Assembly (NCBI RefSeq): GCF_031191185.1
Contig: NZ_CP133465.1
Coordinates: 1,112,001 to 1,176,000 of the forward strand
Source of the DNA: Prevotella nigrescens
Lineage (GTDB): Bacteria; Bacteroidota; Bacteroidia; Bacteroidales; Bacteroidaceae
Reading direction: 5' to 3'
Length of the DNA: 64,000 nucleotides
The position numbers were made by a program, and so were the translations under genes. Under the pieces are notes generated by a model. It did not search any database, was not told where the DNA came from, and was given only the letters and a program-made list of their open reading frames with translations. Shown here one piece after another: positions 52,483-61,625 of the stretch. Each line of letters starts with the position of its first letter. The stretch's first letter is position 1.

Positions 52483-54555
52483 CTACATCTGTATGCTGAT
52501 GCCGGTAGTGAGCCAAGTGCCGGGTTGAGGCACGTTTCCGTAGTCTACGTACGCTCTGTTAAGCAGATTGTTGGCAGCAACAAAGGCTGTCCACTTGCCT
52601 GCGTTCCACGAAAGGCGTGTGTCGAGTATGCCATACGTTGCATATTTATGGTGCTGATTGGCGGTGTCGATGTAGTTTCCCATGCGGTGGAGCAAGCGGT
52701 AGTTCAGACCGAAGTCGAGGTTTCGCCACAGGTTCAGCTGCAAATCAGCCACCATTTTATTCTTCACATACTCTAAAACGTACTTGCTCGTAATGCCCTT
52801 GTGCTCCTTTTCGTTCTGGTTAAGATAGCAATAGGCTATGCCAAAGTGCTTCAGGAAACGCTGTGAAGGCATCAGGGCACGGAAGTCGAAACGAAGCGAA
52901 GCCTCTATGCCTACGACATTGATGCGTCCGAAGTTCACGCTTTTCCACAGCGTGGCACCGTTCGCGTCGAGTGTTCCGTCAGAAATCCAGTCGATAAGGT
53001 TCTTCTGACGATTATAGAAAATACTTGTCTTACCGCTGATTCCGTGTGCATCGTACTTCATGCCGGCTTCCAGTGCCGAGAGTTCTTCGGGTTTCAGGTG
53101 CTTGTCTGCCTTGTGTCCACCCACAGAATAGAAGAGTTCGGTAAACGAAGGCATACGCAGCGAAGTGTTGTACGACGCATACACCTTCCATGCGTTGCCT
53201 ATCCGGTAGCTTGCATCTATGCCCGGATAAACGCGCATATTCATGTCGGCTTGGCTGTTCTTCACCGCAACGATGCCTGCCGATAACGTAAAGCGCGAAA
53301 GAATTATGTTGTGTTCCAGCACGAATTGCAGGTTGGTGCGGTTAATTCCGTTCGTATAGTCGCGGTCGGTTCCATGAATGTGGTGCTGCCGTCCGAGCTT
53401 TTCGCCAAGGTTTGTGCTCACAAGCTCCTCTTGTCTCAGTTCAGCAGCAAATGCAGTCCGCCCCAAACTCCAGTCGAAATAAGCATTGAGGTTCACACCA
53501 TATACGTCGGTTCTGTGGTAGTTGTACGCATACTTCTGCGGTGCGCCACGGAAAAGCTCGAATCTGTCCATGCTGCGATTCCAATAGATAGACGGACGGA
53601 TGTGGAACCTTCCTTGCTTGTTTTCAGCCTGCAGGGCAGTGAAAGTCTTGAACGTATGTTCAAACTGGTCATCGTATTTTGCCGCATAGAACGTGTTTGC
53701 ACCAAAGTCTTTAACGCTCATTCCAGCATGCCAGTTCACCGCAATTAGGTCGTCATTGTAGTTGCCTTGGTAGAAAACCTTGCCCGTTTTGTAATCGGCA
53801 TTCAGTCTTCCGACCTTGTTTCTCAGATAGCCGTCGCTATGCGTAAACGAACCCGAGAGCTGGTTATTCCAATGTCCCTGCGCAATGTTTGCACGTGCGC
53901 CCGCCGAAAGATAGCCATAAGAGCCACCTTCTATGCGTGCAGAGAGAGAAGAAGATTGGGGAGTCTTGGTTACAATGTTTATCGCACCTAATAAAGAAGA
54001 TGTGCCATAAACGCGTCCTGCCGGACCTTCGAGAACTTCAATGCGTTCGATTTCGCTTATATCGACTGGGAAATCGAAAGTGTTATGGGCTGTTTGGGCG
54101 TCGCAGATGTTGATTCCATTCAGCAAAACAGTAATCTGCTCGGAGTTTCCGCCCCGTATGCTCACATCGGTAAGTGCTCCTAAAGCTCCTTTCTGGCGCA
54201 CGTCTACCCCTACGGCATACTTCAACAGGTCGTTTACACTTTGTACTGGCGCGGCTTGAATGTCTTCACGACTCAGTACAGTTACCATTCTCGCTTGCTG
54301 ACTGACAGTCAGCGGCGCTCGCGTACCCGTTACATTCACTTCTTCGAGCATCACTTGCTTGTTGGTTACTGTGGAATCGCTGCTCGTCTGCAAGGCTTCA
54401 TTACTTGTGTTGTGTGCCGTTGCGTGTTGAAGAGTAGCAACACTCAGTACACCAATTATCACTTCCTTGCCGAGAACAGCAAAGAGCGAATAGCCGTGAT
54501 TGGAGAAGTGGGTAAACTTCAGTACACTACGCTTGTTTAAAATTGGTTTGTACAT
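52483..54555 (-). CDS. TonB-dependent outer-membrane receptor, BtuB-like
   Basis: A 690-residue receptor. The N-terminus contains HGYSLFAVLGKEVIIGVLSV, a stretch typical of Bacteroidales vitamin-type TonB receptors. The plug domain has VNVTGTRAPLTVSQQARMV and DVSIRGGNSEQITVLLNGI, and the barrel ends in a C-terminal strand (GTWLTTGISIQM). BtuB proteins import cobalamin using TonB. The ligand cannot be proved from sequence, but the B12-dependent reductase 4.4 kb away fits. The leader holds a hairpin (54576-54621) behind a -7 box at 54628-54635. Confidence 0.82.
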   Translation of the reverse strand: MYKPILNKRSVLKFTHFSNHGYSLFAVLGKEVIIGVLSVATLQHATAHNTSNEALQTSSDSTVTNKQVMLEEVNVTGTRAPLTVSQQARMVTVLSREDIQAAPVQSVNDLLKYAVGVDVRQKGALGALTDVSIRGGNSEQITVLLNGINICDAQTAHNTFDFPVDISEIERIEVLEGPAGRVYGTSSLLGAINIVTKTPQSSSLSARIEGGSYGYLSAGARANIAQGHWNNQLSGSFTHSDGYLRNKVGRLNADYKTGKVFYQGNYNDDLIAVNWHAGMSVKDFGANTFYAAKYDDQFEHTFKTFTALQAENKQGRFHIRPSIYWNRSMDRFELFRGAPQKYAYNYHRTDVYGVNLNAYFDWSLGRTAFAAELRQEELVSTNLGEKLGRQHHIHGTDRDYTNGINRTNLQFVLEHNIILSRFTLSAGIVAVKNSQADMNMRVYPGIDASYRIGNAWKVYASYNTSLRMPSFTELFYSVGGHKADKHLKPEELSALEAGMKYDAHGISGKTSIFYNRQKNLIDWISDGTLDANGATLWKSVNFGRINVVGIEASLRFDFRALMPSQRFLKHFGIAYCYLNQNEKEHKGITSKYVLEYVKNKMVADLQLNLWRNLDFGLNYRLLHRMGNYIDTANQHHKYATYGILDTRLSWNAGKWTAFVAANNLLNRAYVDYGNVPQPGTWLTTGISIQM

Positions 54556-54575
54556 GATGTAATAAATTTATTAAT

Positions 54576-54635
54576 GGTTCGGGCTATCTGCTCTTAGTGG
54601 GAGGCAGACCTTGCCGAAACCGAGATGCAAAAGTA
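54576..54635 (-). promoter_or_regulatory. Promoter and leader hairpin of the TonB receptor gene
   Basis: CAAAAGTA at 54628-54635 is TACTTTTG. GGTTCGGGC (54576-54584) pairs with GCCGAAACC (54613-54621) apart from one mismatch, with TCTGC/GCAGA inside. It is too short for the standard cobalamin riboswitch, and I do not see its B12 box. Confidence 0.5.
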
Positions 54636-54751
54636 CATAAATTATTACGGAAAAGTCTGCTACTTCGGCTATTTCTTTCCTTTTGTTTCGCTTCTTTCCA
54701 CTAAACAGGAAAATAAATGATAAGATAGGCTGATAGTTTTTTATTATTTAC

Positions 54752-54759
54752 TACTTTTG
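54752..54759 (+). promoter_or_regulatory. -7 box of the xpt operon
   Basis: TACTTTTG, with a 90-nt leader before the ATG at 54850. The leader does not show the purine riboswitch consensus. Confidence 0.6.
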
Positions 54760-54849
54760 CACTTTATATTTCTAACAGACGGATAGTTATATCGTTGTTA
54801 GGCAAATTTAAGTATCAAAAAAGTAGAAAGCTAAGTAAGTAACCGTACA

Positions 54850-55422
54850 ATGAAAACATTGACAGACCGCATTCTTAAGGACGGGAAATGCTATGAAGGG
54901 GGAATATTGAAGGTAGACAAGTTCATTAACCATCAGTTAGACCCTAACTTGATGAAGCAAATAGCCGTGGAGTTTATCCGTCGCTACGCTTCTACGGAGA
55001 TAAACAAGATTATAACAGTGGAGGCAAGTGGCATTGCGCCTGCCATTATGATGGGTTTCCTGCTCGATTTGCCTGTTGTTTTTGCCAAGAAAAAGAAGCC
55101 CTCCACGATGGCAGATATGCTTTCGTCTACCATATTCTCGTTTACGAAGCAGCGCGAATACCATGTTTGCATTTCAAAAGAATACCTTACACCAGCCGAC
55201 AAGGTGCTTTTCGTAGACGATTTCTTAGCTTACGGAAATGCTGCGAAAGGCATTATAGACCTGTGCAAGCAAGCTGGAGCAGAGCTTGTAGGTATGGGAT
55301 TTATCATAGAAAAAGCGTTCCAACACGGTCGCGAGATTATTGAGGCAGCGGGAATACGCTGTGAAAGCTTGGCAATCATCGAGTCATTAGACAACTGCGA
55401 AATAAAGATTAGACAACAATAA
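54850..55422 (+). CDS. xpt: Xanthine phosphoribosyltransferase
   Basis: A 190-residue enzyme that converts xanthine and PRPP into XMP. The PRPP loop is [13 protein letters not shown]. The N-terminal [21 protein letters not shown] and the central AKKKKPSTM fit the Bacillus-type Xpt family. Length is normal. The permease gene starts 5 bp after it, so the pair forms a xanthine salvage operon. The divergent neighbour is the TonB receptor. Confidence 0.93.
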   Translation: MKTLTDRILKDGKCYEGGILKVDKFINHQLDPNLMKQIAVEFIRRYASTEINKIITVEASGIAPAIMMGFLLDLPVVFAKKKKPSTMADMLSSTIFSFTKQREYHVCISKEYLTPADKVLFVDDFLAYGNAAKGIIDLCKQAGAELVGMGFIIEKAFQHGREIIEAAGIRCESLAIIESLDNCEIKIRQQ

Positions 55423-55427
55423 AACCC

Positions 55428-56771
55428 ATGGAACAAGCAAAAGAACTTATTTACGGGCTGAACGACCGCCCACCTTTGCGCGAAACAATCTTTGCTGCCG
55501 TGCAGCATCTGTTAGCAATTTTCGTAGCTATCATTACTCCACCACTCATTATCAGCTCTGAGTTACAATTTGATTTGGAAACAACCGGATTCCTTGTTTC
55601 TATGTCTTTGTTTGTTTCGGGCATTGCAACCTTCATTCAGTGCAGACGTTTCGGCAGTCTTGGCGCAGGTTTGCTGTGCATTCAAGGTACATCGTTCTCG
55701 TTCATCAGTCCCATTATCGGAGCCGGCATGCTCGGAATGGTAAACGGGAAGATGAATGTCGAGATGGGACTAAGCTATATATTCGGAGCTTGCATGGTGG
55801 CTTCGGTTGTAGAGATGCTGGTCAGCCGCGTGCTGCCCTATATGCGCAAGATAATAACTCCGTTGGTTTCGGGCATAGTTGTTACGCTTATTGGCTTATG
55901 CTTAATAAAAGCGGGCATAAACTCGTGTGGTGGCGGCAATGCGGCTATGGACGCAGGCACTTTCGGCTCTATGCAAAACCTCGGACTGGCGCTGCTTGTG
56001 CTTGTAAGCATTGTAATATTCAACCGTTCGAGCAATCCGTTCCTGCGAATGGCATCTATCGTTCTGGGCTTGATACTGGGATCTACGGTGGCTTACTTCC
56101 TGGGACTAATCGACTTTTCACGGTTAGGCGACACGGGCGCACTGAACATTCCGGTACCTTTCAAGTATGGTTTGCATTTCGACACCGGCTCCATCATCGG
56201 ATTGGGACTGATATATTTGGTAACAGCAGTTGAGGCCTACGGAGACATTACCGCCAACTCGCTCATTTCGGGCGAACCAGTCGAGGGACCAGTATTCATG
56301 AAACGCGCGCAGGGAGGTATCTTGGCAGACGGTTTCAACTCGTTTCTTGCAGCGGTATTCAATAGTTTCCCGAACTCAATCTTCGCGCAGAACAACGGAA
56401 TGATACAGCTTACGGGCGTCGCCAGCCGCTATGTGGGCTACTTTGTGGCAGGTGCCCTGCTCGTCTTGGGCTTGTTCCCAGTGGTGGGACAGTTCTTTTC
56501 GCTTATCCCCGACTGTGTGCTCGGTGGTGCAACACTGCTGATGTTCGGAACAGTAGCCGCTGCGGGCATTCGCATCATAGCTGCCACAGCCATCAACCGC
56601 AAGGCAGTTCTGGTCATGGCAATCAGCTTTGCGATGGGACTGAGCGTAGAACTCGTGCCGAACATATTGGACAAGATGCCTGAAGTGATACGCAACATAT
56701 TCTCGAGCGGCATAACGATGGGCGGACTGACGGCTATTCTGGCAAACGCACTCATTCGCATCAAGGAATAA
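55428..56771 (+). CDS. NCS2-family nucleobase permease (xanthine/uracil type)
   Basis: A 447-residue inner-membrane transporter with about 12-14 hydrophobic segments. Family signatures include QHLLAIFVAIITPPLI near the start, VTAVEAYGDITANS and NGMIQLTGVASRYVG. It belongs to the NCS2 group that co-transports xanthine, uric acid or uracil with protons or sodium. The position directly behind xpt favours xanthine. Length and topology look complete. Confidence 0.92.
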   Translation: MEQAKELIYGLNDRPPLRETIFAAVQHLLAIFVAIITPPLIISSELQFDLETTGFLVSMSLFVSGIATFIQCRRFGSLGAGLLCIQGTSFSFISPIIGAGMLGMVNGKMNVEMGLSYIFGACMVASVVEMLVSRVLPYMRKIITPLVSGIVVTLIGLCLIKAGINSCGGGNAAMDAGTFGSMQNLGLALLVLVSIVIFNRSSNPFLRMASIVLGLILGSTVAYFLGLIDFSRLGDTGALNIPVPFKYGLHFDTGSIIGLGLIYLVTAVEAYGDITANSLISGEPVEGPVFMKRAQGGILADGFNSFLAAVFNSFPNSIFAQNNGMIQLTGVASRYVGYFVAGALLVLGLFPVVGQFFSLIPDCVLGGATLLMFGTVAAAGIRIIAATAINRKAVLVMAISFAMGLSVELVPNILDKMPEVIRNIFSSGITMGGLTAILANALIRIKE

Positions 56772-56820
56772 AAACAGGTGAAGTATTGTTGCCCCACGCT
56801 TTTTTTCAGTTTTTTATTCC

Positions 56821-56828
56821 TATCTTTG
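56821..56828 (+). promoter_or_regulatory. -7 box of the membrane-anchored hypothetical gene
   Basis: TATCTTTG with a T-rich upstream element, about 36 bp before the ATG. Confidence 0.65.
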
Positions 56829-56864
56829 CAGACGAACATTCAATTGATTTAAAACATAAAAACT

Positions 56865-57341
56865 ATGGCGAACGAAGCGAAGAAACGCAAGTTTATAAGT
56901 TCTTTCACTTTTAAACTGCTCTTGGTACTATTGGTTCTGTTAGGTTTCGGACTGTTCTACAACCTTGTAATAGCCGAAGACGATATAGTTTCGGAACAGG
57001 AACAGCAGGAAGAACAACAACGGAATGCCGTGCTCGACACGGTCGATGTGGTGGGCGACTACCTATGGCAGAACAGAAAGCTACATAAAAACGACATGAC
57101 AGCCGGCGAAGAAACGGCAGCCAACAAGGACGATGCACATAAAGACAACGGAGAAAACAAATCGGACACGCATCGCAAAGAAGCAAACGACAACAGGGCT
57201 GACGCAGAACCAACAGTTCCGCTGCCAACTCCAGCAGCAGATCCTACGGTAAATGCACCCGCAAAAACGACGTCGAAGCCCGCCACGCCGCCAGCCATCG
57301 AGAAAGTTTCGTCGCCAAAAGTAGAGAAGATTGAACAATAG
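56865..57341 (+). CDS. Hypothetical single-span membrane protein with Pro/Ala-rich tail
   Basis: A 158-residue protein. A basic N-terminus (NEAKKRKF) is followed by one membrane helix (LLLVLLVLLGFGLFYNLVI), so the rest is probably periplasmic. An acidic Gln/Glu stretch (DIVSEQEQQEEQQRN) comes next, then a charged low-complexity region and a Pro/Ala/Thr tail (PTPAADPTVNAPAKTTSKPA). No domain is recognised. It could be a spacer or peptidoglycan-crossing protein; this is only a guess from composition. It has its own promoter and no operon partner. Confidence 0.7.
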   Translation: MANEAKKRKFISSFTFKLLLVLLVLLGFGLFYNLVIAEDDIVSEQEQQEEQQRNAVLDTVDVVGDYLWQNRKLHKNDMTAGEETAANKDDAHKDNGENKSDTHRKEANDNRADAEPTVPLPTPAADPTVNAPAKTTSKPATPPAIEKVSSPKVEKIEQ

Positions 57342-57485
57342 CCTCCCCCGTGTCGGGGCATTCCTTGGTATCCAATGGATATGAACGATGAATAATTTCC
57401 GGCAGGAACACAGGGCTTTTGCATATCTTTACAATAGGTTAAAAAACGAACTATAATTCTTTTCATAATTACGACCGACAAGGTC

Positions 57486-57530
57486 AATGCTCCCGAACAT
57501 CGTTCCCGATGCTTTGGGAGCATTCTTTTT
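57486..57530 (+). terminator. Terminator-like hairpin
   Basis: AATGCTCCC at 57486-57494 pairs with GGGAGCATT at 57516-57524, followed by CTTTTTG. It lies about 145 bp past the hypothetical gene. Confidence 0.75.
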
Positions 57531-57840
57531 GTTTGTCCGTTCCTTGCATTCCACCCAAGAGCCGGTAGCCTTCAGTCCGTCCGCCATGCACTTCTTCCGT
57601 CATCACCATTCAGGAAGGCAGACAATGCAGCTCCATACTTTCTTCACCAATAAAATAAACCTGGCTTTTTATTACAGAAAACAAGCCGTCTATCCTATCT
57701 CGCAACTGCATTCGTTGGTAAGATTCATTTGTCGCCTACCACTATTTCCCGACACAGATTTGCTATAAAAGCGACAAACGATGCTACTATTGCTAATATT
57801 TGATATTCAGTAGTTTATGAAAGGATTATGGTTTCCTTAA

Positions 57841-58034
57841 AAAAGGTATATACTTTTTACCAAAAAAGTATATACCTTTTAGGTAAAAAGTATAATGTTT
57901 TTCGATGAAAAGTATATACTTTTTTTATTGAAAGTATATATCTTTTCTATAAAAGGTATAATAGTTTTATTTGAAAGGTATAATCTTTCTATGAAAAAGG
58001 TAGTATCAGACCCCGAAAAATGTAAACTATTTTC
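57841..58034. repeat. Palindromic array 5, exact 22-bp period, core AAAGTATATACTTT
   Basis: An inverted unit (AAAAGGTATATACTTTTT, 57841-57858) opens the array. The G of the GTA core then falls at 57868, 57890, 57912, 57934, 57956, 57978, 58000 and 58022: eight units exactly 22 bp apart. The last unit (TGTAAACTATTTTC) is inside a 17-nt segment identical to the end of array 1. The palindromic core AAAGTATATACTTT is degenerate in most copies. Confidence 0.93.
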
Positions 58035-58089
58035 GACTTGTCTGCAACATGCAGCAGCTTCGGCAAGATGGAACTTTTAGGCAAAAAAA

Positions 58090-58124
58090 GACTTCTTCCA
58101 ACCTGGTTGGGCATGGAAAAAGTC
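58090..58124 (-). terminator. Terminator of the nitroreductase gene
   Basis: GACTTCTTCCA at 58090-58100 pairs with TGGAAAAAGTC at 58114-58124 with one mismatch. On the minus strand a run of T follows. Confidence 0.8.
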
Positions 58125-58166
58125 TTGTCTGGACCGACAAATCGGGAGTCGGTATCCGTTCTTCTG

Positions 58167-58907
58167 CTACGGAATGAAGCCCTGTTGCCTGAGCGTATCT
58201 ATCAGATTGGCAGACATTGCTTCGTTGTCGCTCTTCTTGTATCGTATGTCGGTGAAGACTTGCGCCAGTGTTTCGGTGTGGTTCATCTCTACGAAATGCT
58301 TGTTTTCTTCCAGCGATTCTTTCACCTTATAGTATTGGTCGATGCTTTCCGTCGTGTAGTCGGTGTAGGTTTCTTCGTGCAGAATGCTCTCGACGGGCAG
58401 CCGGTCGGGCTGTGTGGGTGCTTCGTCCGGCCAGCCGATGGTGAGCGTTGCCACGGGCATGACGAGCTTCGGCAGCCGGAGCAGCTCTATAATGGGGCGG
58501 GGGTTATAGATGGTTGTGCCGAGGAAACATGTTCCGATGCCTTCCGCCTCGGCCAGGTTCGTAAAAGTCTGGCAATAGAGCAGGGCGTCGGTGGCGGCGT
58601 TCAGGAACGAAAGGAAGTTGTCGTAGCCCGGCGTTCCCTTTCGGTTTTCCGCCCAGAGGGTTGTTCTGTGGAAATCGGCGCAGAAGGTCAGCACTGCGGC
58701 GGCGTTTTCCACCATCGGTTGGTTGAAGTGTGCGGGTGCCAATCTGCCTTTCATTTCGCTGTCTCGTGTAATCACGACGGAGTAAAGCTGCAGGTTTCCC
58801 ATCGTGGGAGTACGCTCCGCCTTGCTCAGGAGTTCCCTTAAGAGTGCATCGGGCACCTCTCTGCCGGAGTATTTCCTGATGCTTCTTCTGTTTGAAATAG
58901 TGTTCAT
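58167..58907 (-). CDS. Nitroreductase-family flavoprotein
   Basis: A 246-residue protein. The FMN-binding signature at the start is RRSIRKYSGREVPDALLRELL, followed by RTPTMGNLQLYSVVI; the second binding segment is GIGTCFLGTTIYNP. These enzymes reduce nitro groups or quinones with NAD(P)H and FMN. The physiological substrate is unknown. The tail beyond residue 195 is longer than the common domain. It is transcribed alone, with TAACTTTG at 58927-58934 (minus strand) as its -7 box and a terminator at 58090. Confidence 0.88.
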   Translation of the reverse strand: MNTISNRRSIRKYSGREVPDALLRELLSKAERTPTMGNLQLYSVVITRDSEMKGRLAPAHFNQPMVENAAAVLTFCADFHRTTLWAENRKGTPGYDNFLSFLNAATDALLYCQTFTNLAEAEGIGTCFLGTTIYNPRPIIELLRLPKLVMPVATLTIGWPDEAPTQPDRLPVESILHEETYTDYTTESIDQYYKVKESLEENKHFVEMNHTETLAQVFTDIRYKKSDNEAMSANLIDTLRQQGFIP

Positions 58908-58926
58908 TTTAGAAAATTTTAGGCTA

Positions 58927-58972
58927 CAAAGTTAAGCAAAAGTTTTCTGTCATGGAAAACAATTCGTAACTT
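58927..58972. promoter_or_regulatory. Divergent promoters of the nitroreductase (-) and nrdJ (+)
   Basis: CAAAGTTA at 58927-58934 is TAACTTTG for the nitroreductase. TAACTTCG near 58967 is a weak -7 box for nrdJ; the TTTG part is altered to TTCG. Confidence 0.5.
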
Positions 58973-59001
58973 CGCAGGCACATTTTTTACTATACAAACG
59001 A

Positions 59002-61605
59002 ATGAAGGAAAACAAGAAATACTCATTTGATGAAGCATTTGAGGCCTCGCTGAGGTATTTTGGCGGCGACGAGTTGGCTGCGAGAGTCTGGGTAAACAAG
59101 TATGCCATGAAGGATAGCTTTGGCAACATATACGAAAAGTCGCCTGAAGACATGCACTGGCGCATTGCCAACGAGGTTGCCCGTATGGAGCAAAAGTACA
59201 AGAACCCCATAAGCGCGCAGGAAATTTTCGGCCTGCTGGACCATTTCCGCTACATCATTCCTGCGGGAAGTCCGATGACGGGAATAGGAAACGACTACCA
59301 GATAGCCTCGCTGTCGAACTGTTTCGTGATAGGATTAGACGGCGATGCCGACTCTTACGGTGCTATCTTGCGCATAGACGAAGAGCAGGTTCAGCTGATG
59401 AAAAGGCGCGGTGGAGTGGGGCACGACCTTAGCCACGTGCGCCCGAAAGGTTCGCCGGTGAACAATTCAGCCCTTACTTCCACAGGTCTGGTGCCTTTCA
59501 TGGAGCGATACTCCAACAGTACGCGCGAGGTTGCACAAGACGGACGACGCGGCGCGTTGATGCTTTCGGTGAGCATCAAGCACCCCGATGCCGAGGCATT
59601 TGTGGACGCGAAGATGGAAGAGGGCAAGGTTACGGGTGCAAACGTATCGGTGAAGATAACCGACAGCTTCATGGAAGCAGCCGTAAACGACAGGCCTTTC
59701 GTGCAGCAATTCCCCATCGATGCCGAAAGACCAGTTTACAAAAAGGAAATTTCTGCCAGGAAGTTGTGGGAGAAAATAGTGCACAACGCATGGAAGAGCG
59801 CAGAGCCTGGCGTGCTTTTCTGGGATACTATCATCAGGGAGAGCCTTCCCGACTGCTATGCCGACTTGGGGTTCCGCACGGTATCGACCAATCCCTGCGG
59901 CGAAATTCCCTTGTGTCCGTACGATAGCTGCCGTCTGCTGTCTATCAACCTCTATTCCTATGTGAAAAATCCATTCACGGAAGAAGCAGCCTTCGACTTC
60001 GATTTGTTCAGAAAGCACGCTCTTCTTGCGCAGCGACTTATGGACGACATCGTGGATCTTGAGATGGAAAAGATAGACCGTATCATGGAAAAGATAAAAA
60101 GCGACCCACAAAACGACGAAGTGAAGCATGCCGAATACCATCTTTGGGAGAAGATAAAAGAGAAAAGTGGCAAGGGACGCCGCACAGGAGTAGGTATAAC
60201 AGCCGAAGGCGACATGATTGCTGCCATGGGATTGCGCTACGGAACGGAAGAAGCAACGAAGTTTGCAGTAGAAGTGCATAAGACATTGGCATTGTCGGCT
60301 TATCGCTCTTCGGTAACAATGGCGCAGGAACGAGGTGCCTTTTCCATATTCGAAGCCGAACGCGAAAGAAACAATCCGTTCGTTCTACGCATAAAAGAAG
60401 CCGATCCGCAGCTTTATTCCGATATGATGAAGCATGGCCGTCGCAACATAGCCTGCCTGACAATCGCCCCTACGGGTACTACTTCCTTGATGACGCAGAC
60501 CACTTCGGGCATAGAACCAGTATTCTTGCCGGTCTATACACGCCGTCGGAAAGTAAATCCGAACGATACCGATGTGCATGTAGACTATGTAGACGAGGTG
60601 GGCGACTCGTTCGAAGAATACATTGTTTACCACAAGAAGTTCTTGGAATGGATGAAGATAAACGGTCTCGATACTACTAAAAAATACACACAGGCAGAGA
60701 TAAACGACCTTGTGAAACGGTCGCCTTACTACAAAGCCACTGCCAACGATGTAGATTGGCTAATGAAGGTTCGCATGCAGGGAGCTATCCAGAAATGGGT
60801 AGACCACTCTATTTCCGTAACGGTAAACCTGCCAAACAATGTGGACGAAGCATTGGTAAACAAGCTTTATGTAGAGGCTTGGCGTTCCGGCTGCAAGGGT
60901 TGTACAATCTATCGCGATGGTTCTCGTTCGGGCGTAATGATTTCCGTGTCTAAAAAAGACAAGAAAAAGAAGAACGACAACGGAAGAGAAACAAGTCAGG
61001 ACTCTGATTTAAACTCGTCAGAAGAGAAGCACGAACACGTTTGTACGCCACCACAAGTAGTAGAAGAACGCCCACAAGTGTTGGATTGTGATGTTGTCCG
61101 CTTCCAAAACAATAAAGAAAAGTGGGTGGCATTCGTAGGACTTCTTGATGGTTATCCTTACGAAATATTTACCGGATTGCAAGACGACGACGAAGGAATA
61201 GTATTGCCTAAGAGTGTAACAAAGGGCAAGATAATAAAGCAAACCAATGCCGACGGTACGCACCGATACGACTTCCAGTTCGAAAACAAGCGCGGATACA
61301 AGACAACGGTGGAAGGATTGTCGGAGAAGTTCAATCCGGAATACTGGAATTATGCAAAGCTTATCTCTGGAGTATTGCGCTATCGCATGCCAATAGACCA
61401 TGTTATTCACCTTGTAGGTTCGCTTCAGTTGAAAGACGAAAGCATCAATACTTGGAAAAATGGTGTGGAACGCGCTCTGAAGAAATATGTAACCGACGGC
61501 ACAACAGTATCAGGACAAACCTGCCCGATATGCGGACAAGAGACATTGGTCTATCAGGAAGGCTGTCTTATCTGTACAAACTGTGGAGCTTCTCGCTGCG
61601 GATAA
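59002..61605 (+). CDS. nrdJ: Adenosylcobalamin-dependent class II ribonucleotide reductase
   Basis: An 867-residue enzyme that reduces ribonucleotides to deoxyribonucleotides using B12. The active-site segments are LSNCFVIG (first redox Cys), NPCGEIPL (radical Cys and Glu) and, near the end, a TSCPD-like domain. The C-terminus has clustered cysteines (CPICGQE and CLICTNCGASRCG) that could relay electrons. It is of the large NrdJ_Z type. folB starts 20 bp downstream. No cobalamin riboswitch is seen upstream. A role in anaerobic and microaerobic dNTP supply is expected. Confidence 0.95.
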   Translation: MKENKKYSFDEAFEASLRYFGGDELAARVWVNKYAMKDSFGNIYEKSPEDMHWRIANEVARMEQKYKNPISAQEIFGLLDHFRYIIPAGSPMTGIGNDYQIASLSNCFVIGLDGDADSYGAILRIDEEQVQLMKRRGGVGHDLSHVRPKGSPVNNSALTSTGLVPFMERYSNSTREVAQDGRRGALMLSVSIKHPDAEAFVDAKMEEGKVTGANVSVKITDSFMEAAVNDRPFVQQFPIDAERPVYKKEISARKLWEKIVHNAWKSAEPGVLFWDTIIRESLPDCYADLGFRTVSTNPCGEIPLCPYDSCRLLSINLYSYVKNPFTEEAAFDFDLFRKHALLAQRLMDDIVDLEMEKIDRIMEKIKSDPQNDEVKHAEYHLWEKIKEKSGKGRRTGVGITAEGDMIAAMGLRYGTEEATKFAVEVHKTLALSAYRSSVTMAQERGAFSIFEAERERNNPFVLRIKEADPQLYSDMMKHGRRNIACLTIAPTGTTSLMTQTTSGIEPVFLPVYTRRRKVNPNDTDVHVDYVDEVGDSFEEYIVYHKKFLEWMKINGLDTTKKYTQAEINDLVKRSPYYKATANDVDWLMKVRMQGAIQKWVDHSISVTVNLPNNVDEALVNKLYVEAWRSGCKGCTIYRDGSRSGVMISVSKKDKKKKNDNGRETSQDSDLNSSEEKHEHVCTPPQVVEERPQVLDCDVVRFQNNKEKWVAFVGLLDGYPYEIFTGLQDDDEGIVLPKSVTKGKIIKQTNADGTHRYDFQFENKRGYKTTVEGLSEKFNPEYWNYAKLISGVLRYRMPIDHVIHLVGSLQLKDESINTWKNGVERALKKYVTDGTTVSGQTCPICGQETLVYQEGCLICTNCGASRCG

Positions 61606-61625
61606 ACAAATGGTTCAGTAGAAAA

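Larger units (their letters stand above)
57342..58089. other. Convergent intergenic region with array 5
   Basis: The gap between the hypothetical gene (+) and the nitroreductase (-). It holds a terminator (57486-57530), about 300 bp with nothing recognisable, and array 5 (57841-58034). Confidence 0.6.

Noticed and set aside
54760..54849. Purine riboswitch ahead of xpt
   Set aside because: The conserved loop sequences of the purine riboswitch are not present; only a weak hairpin is seen.
57841..58034. Plasmid-type iterons or a replication origin
   Set aside because: No replication initiator gene is nearby, and each array has a different core word, whereas iterons share one.
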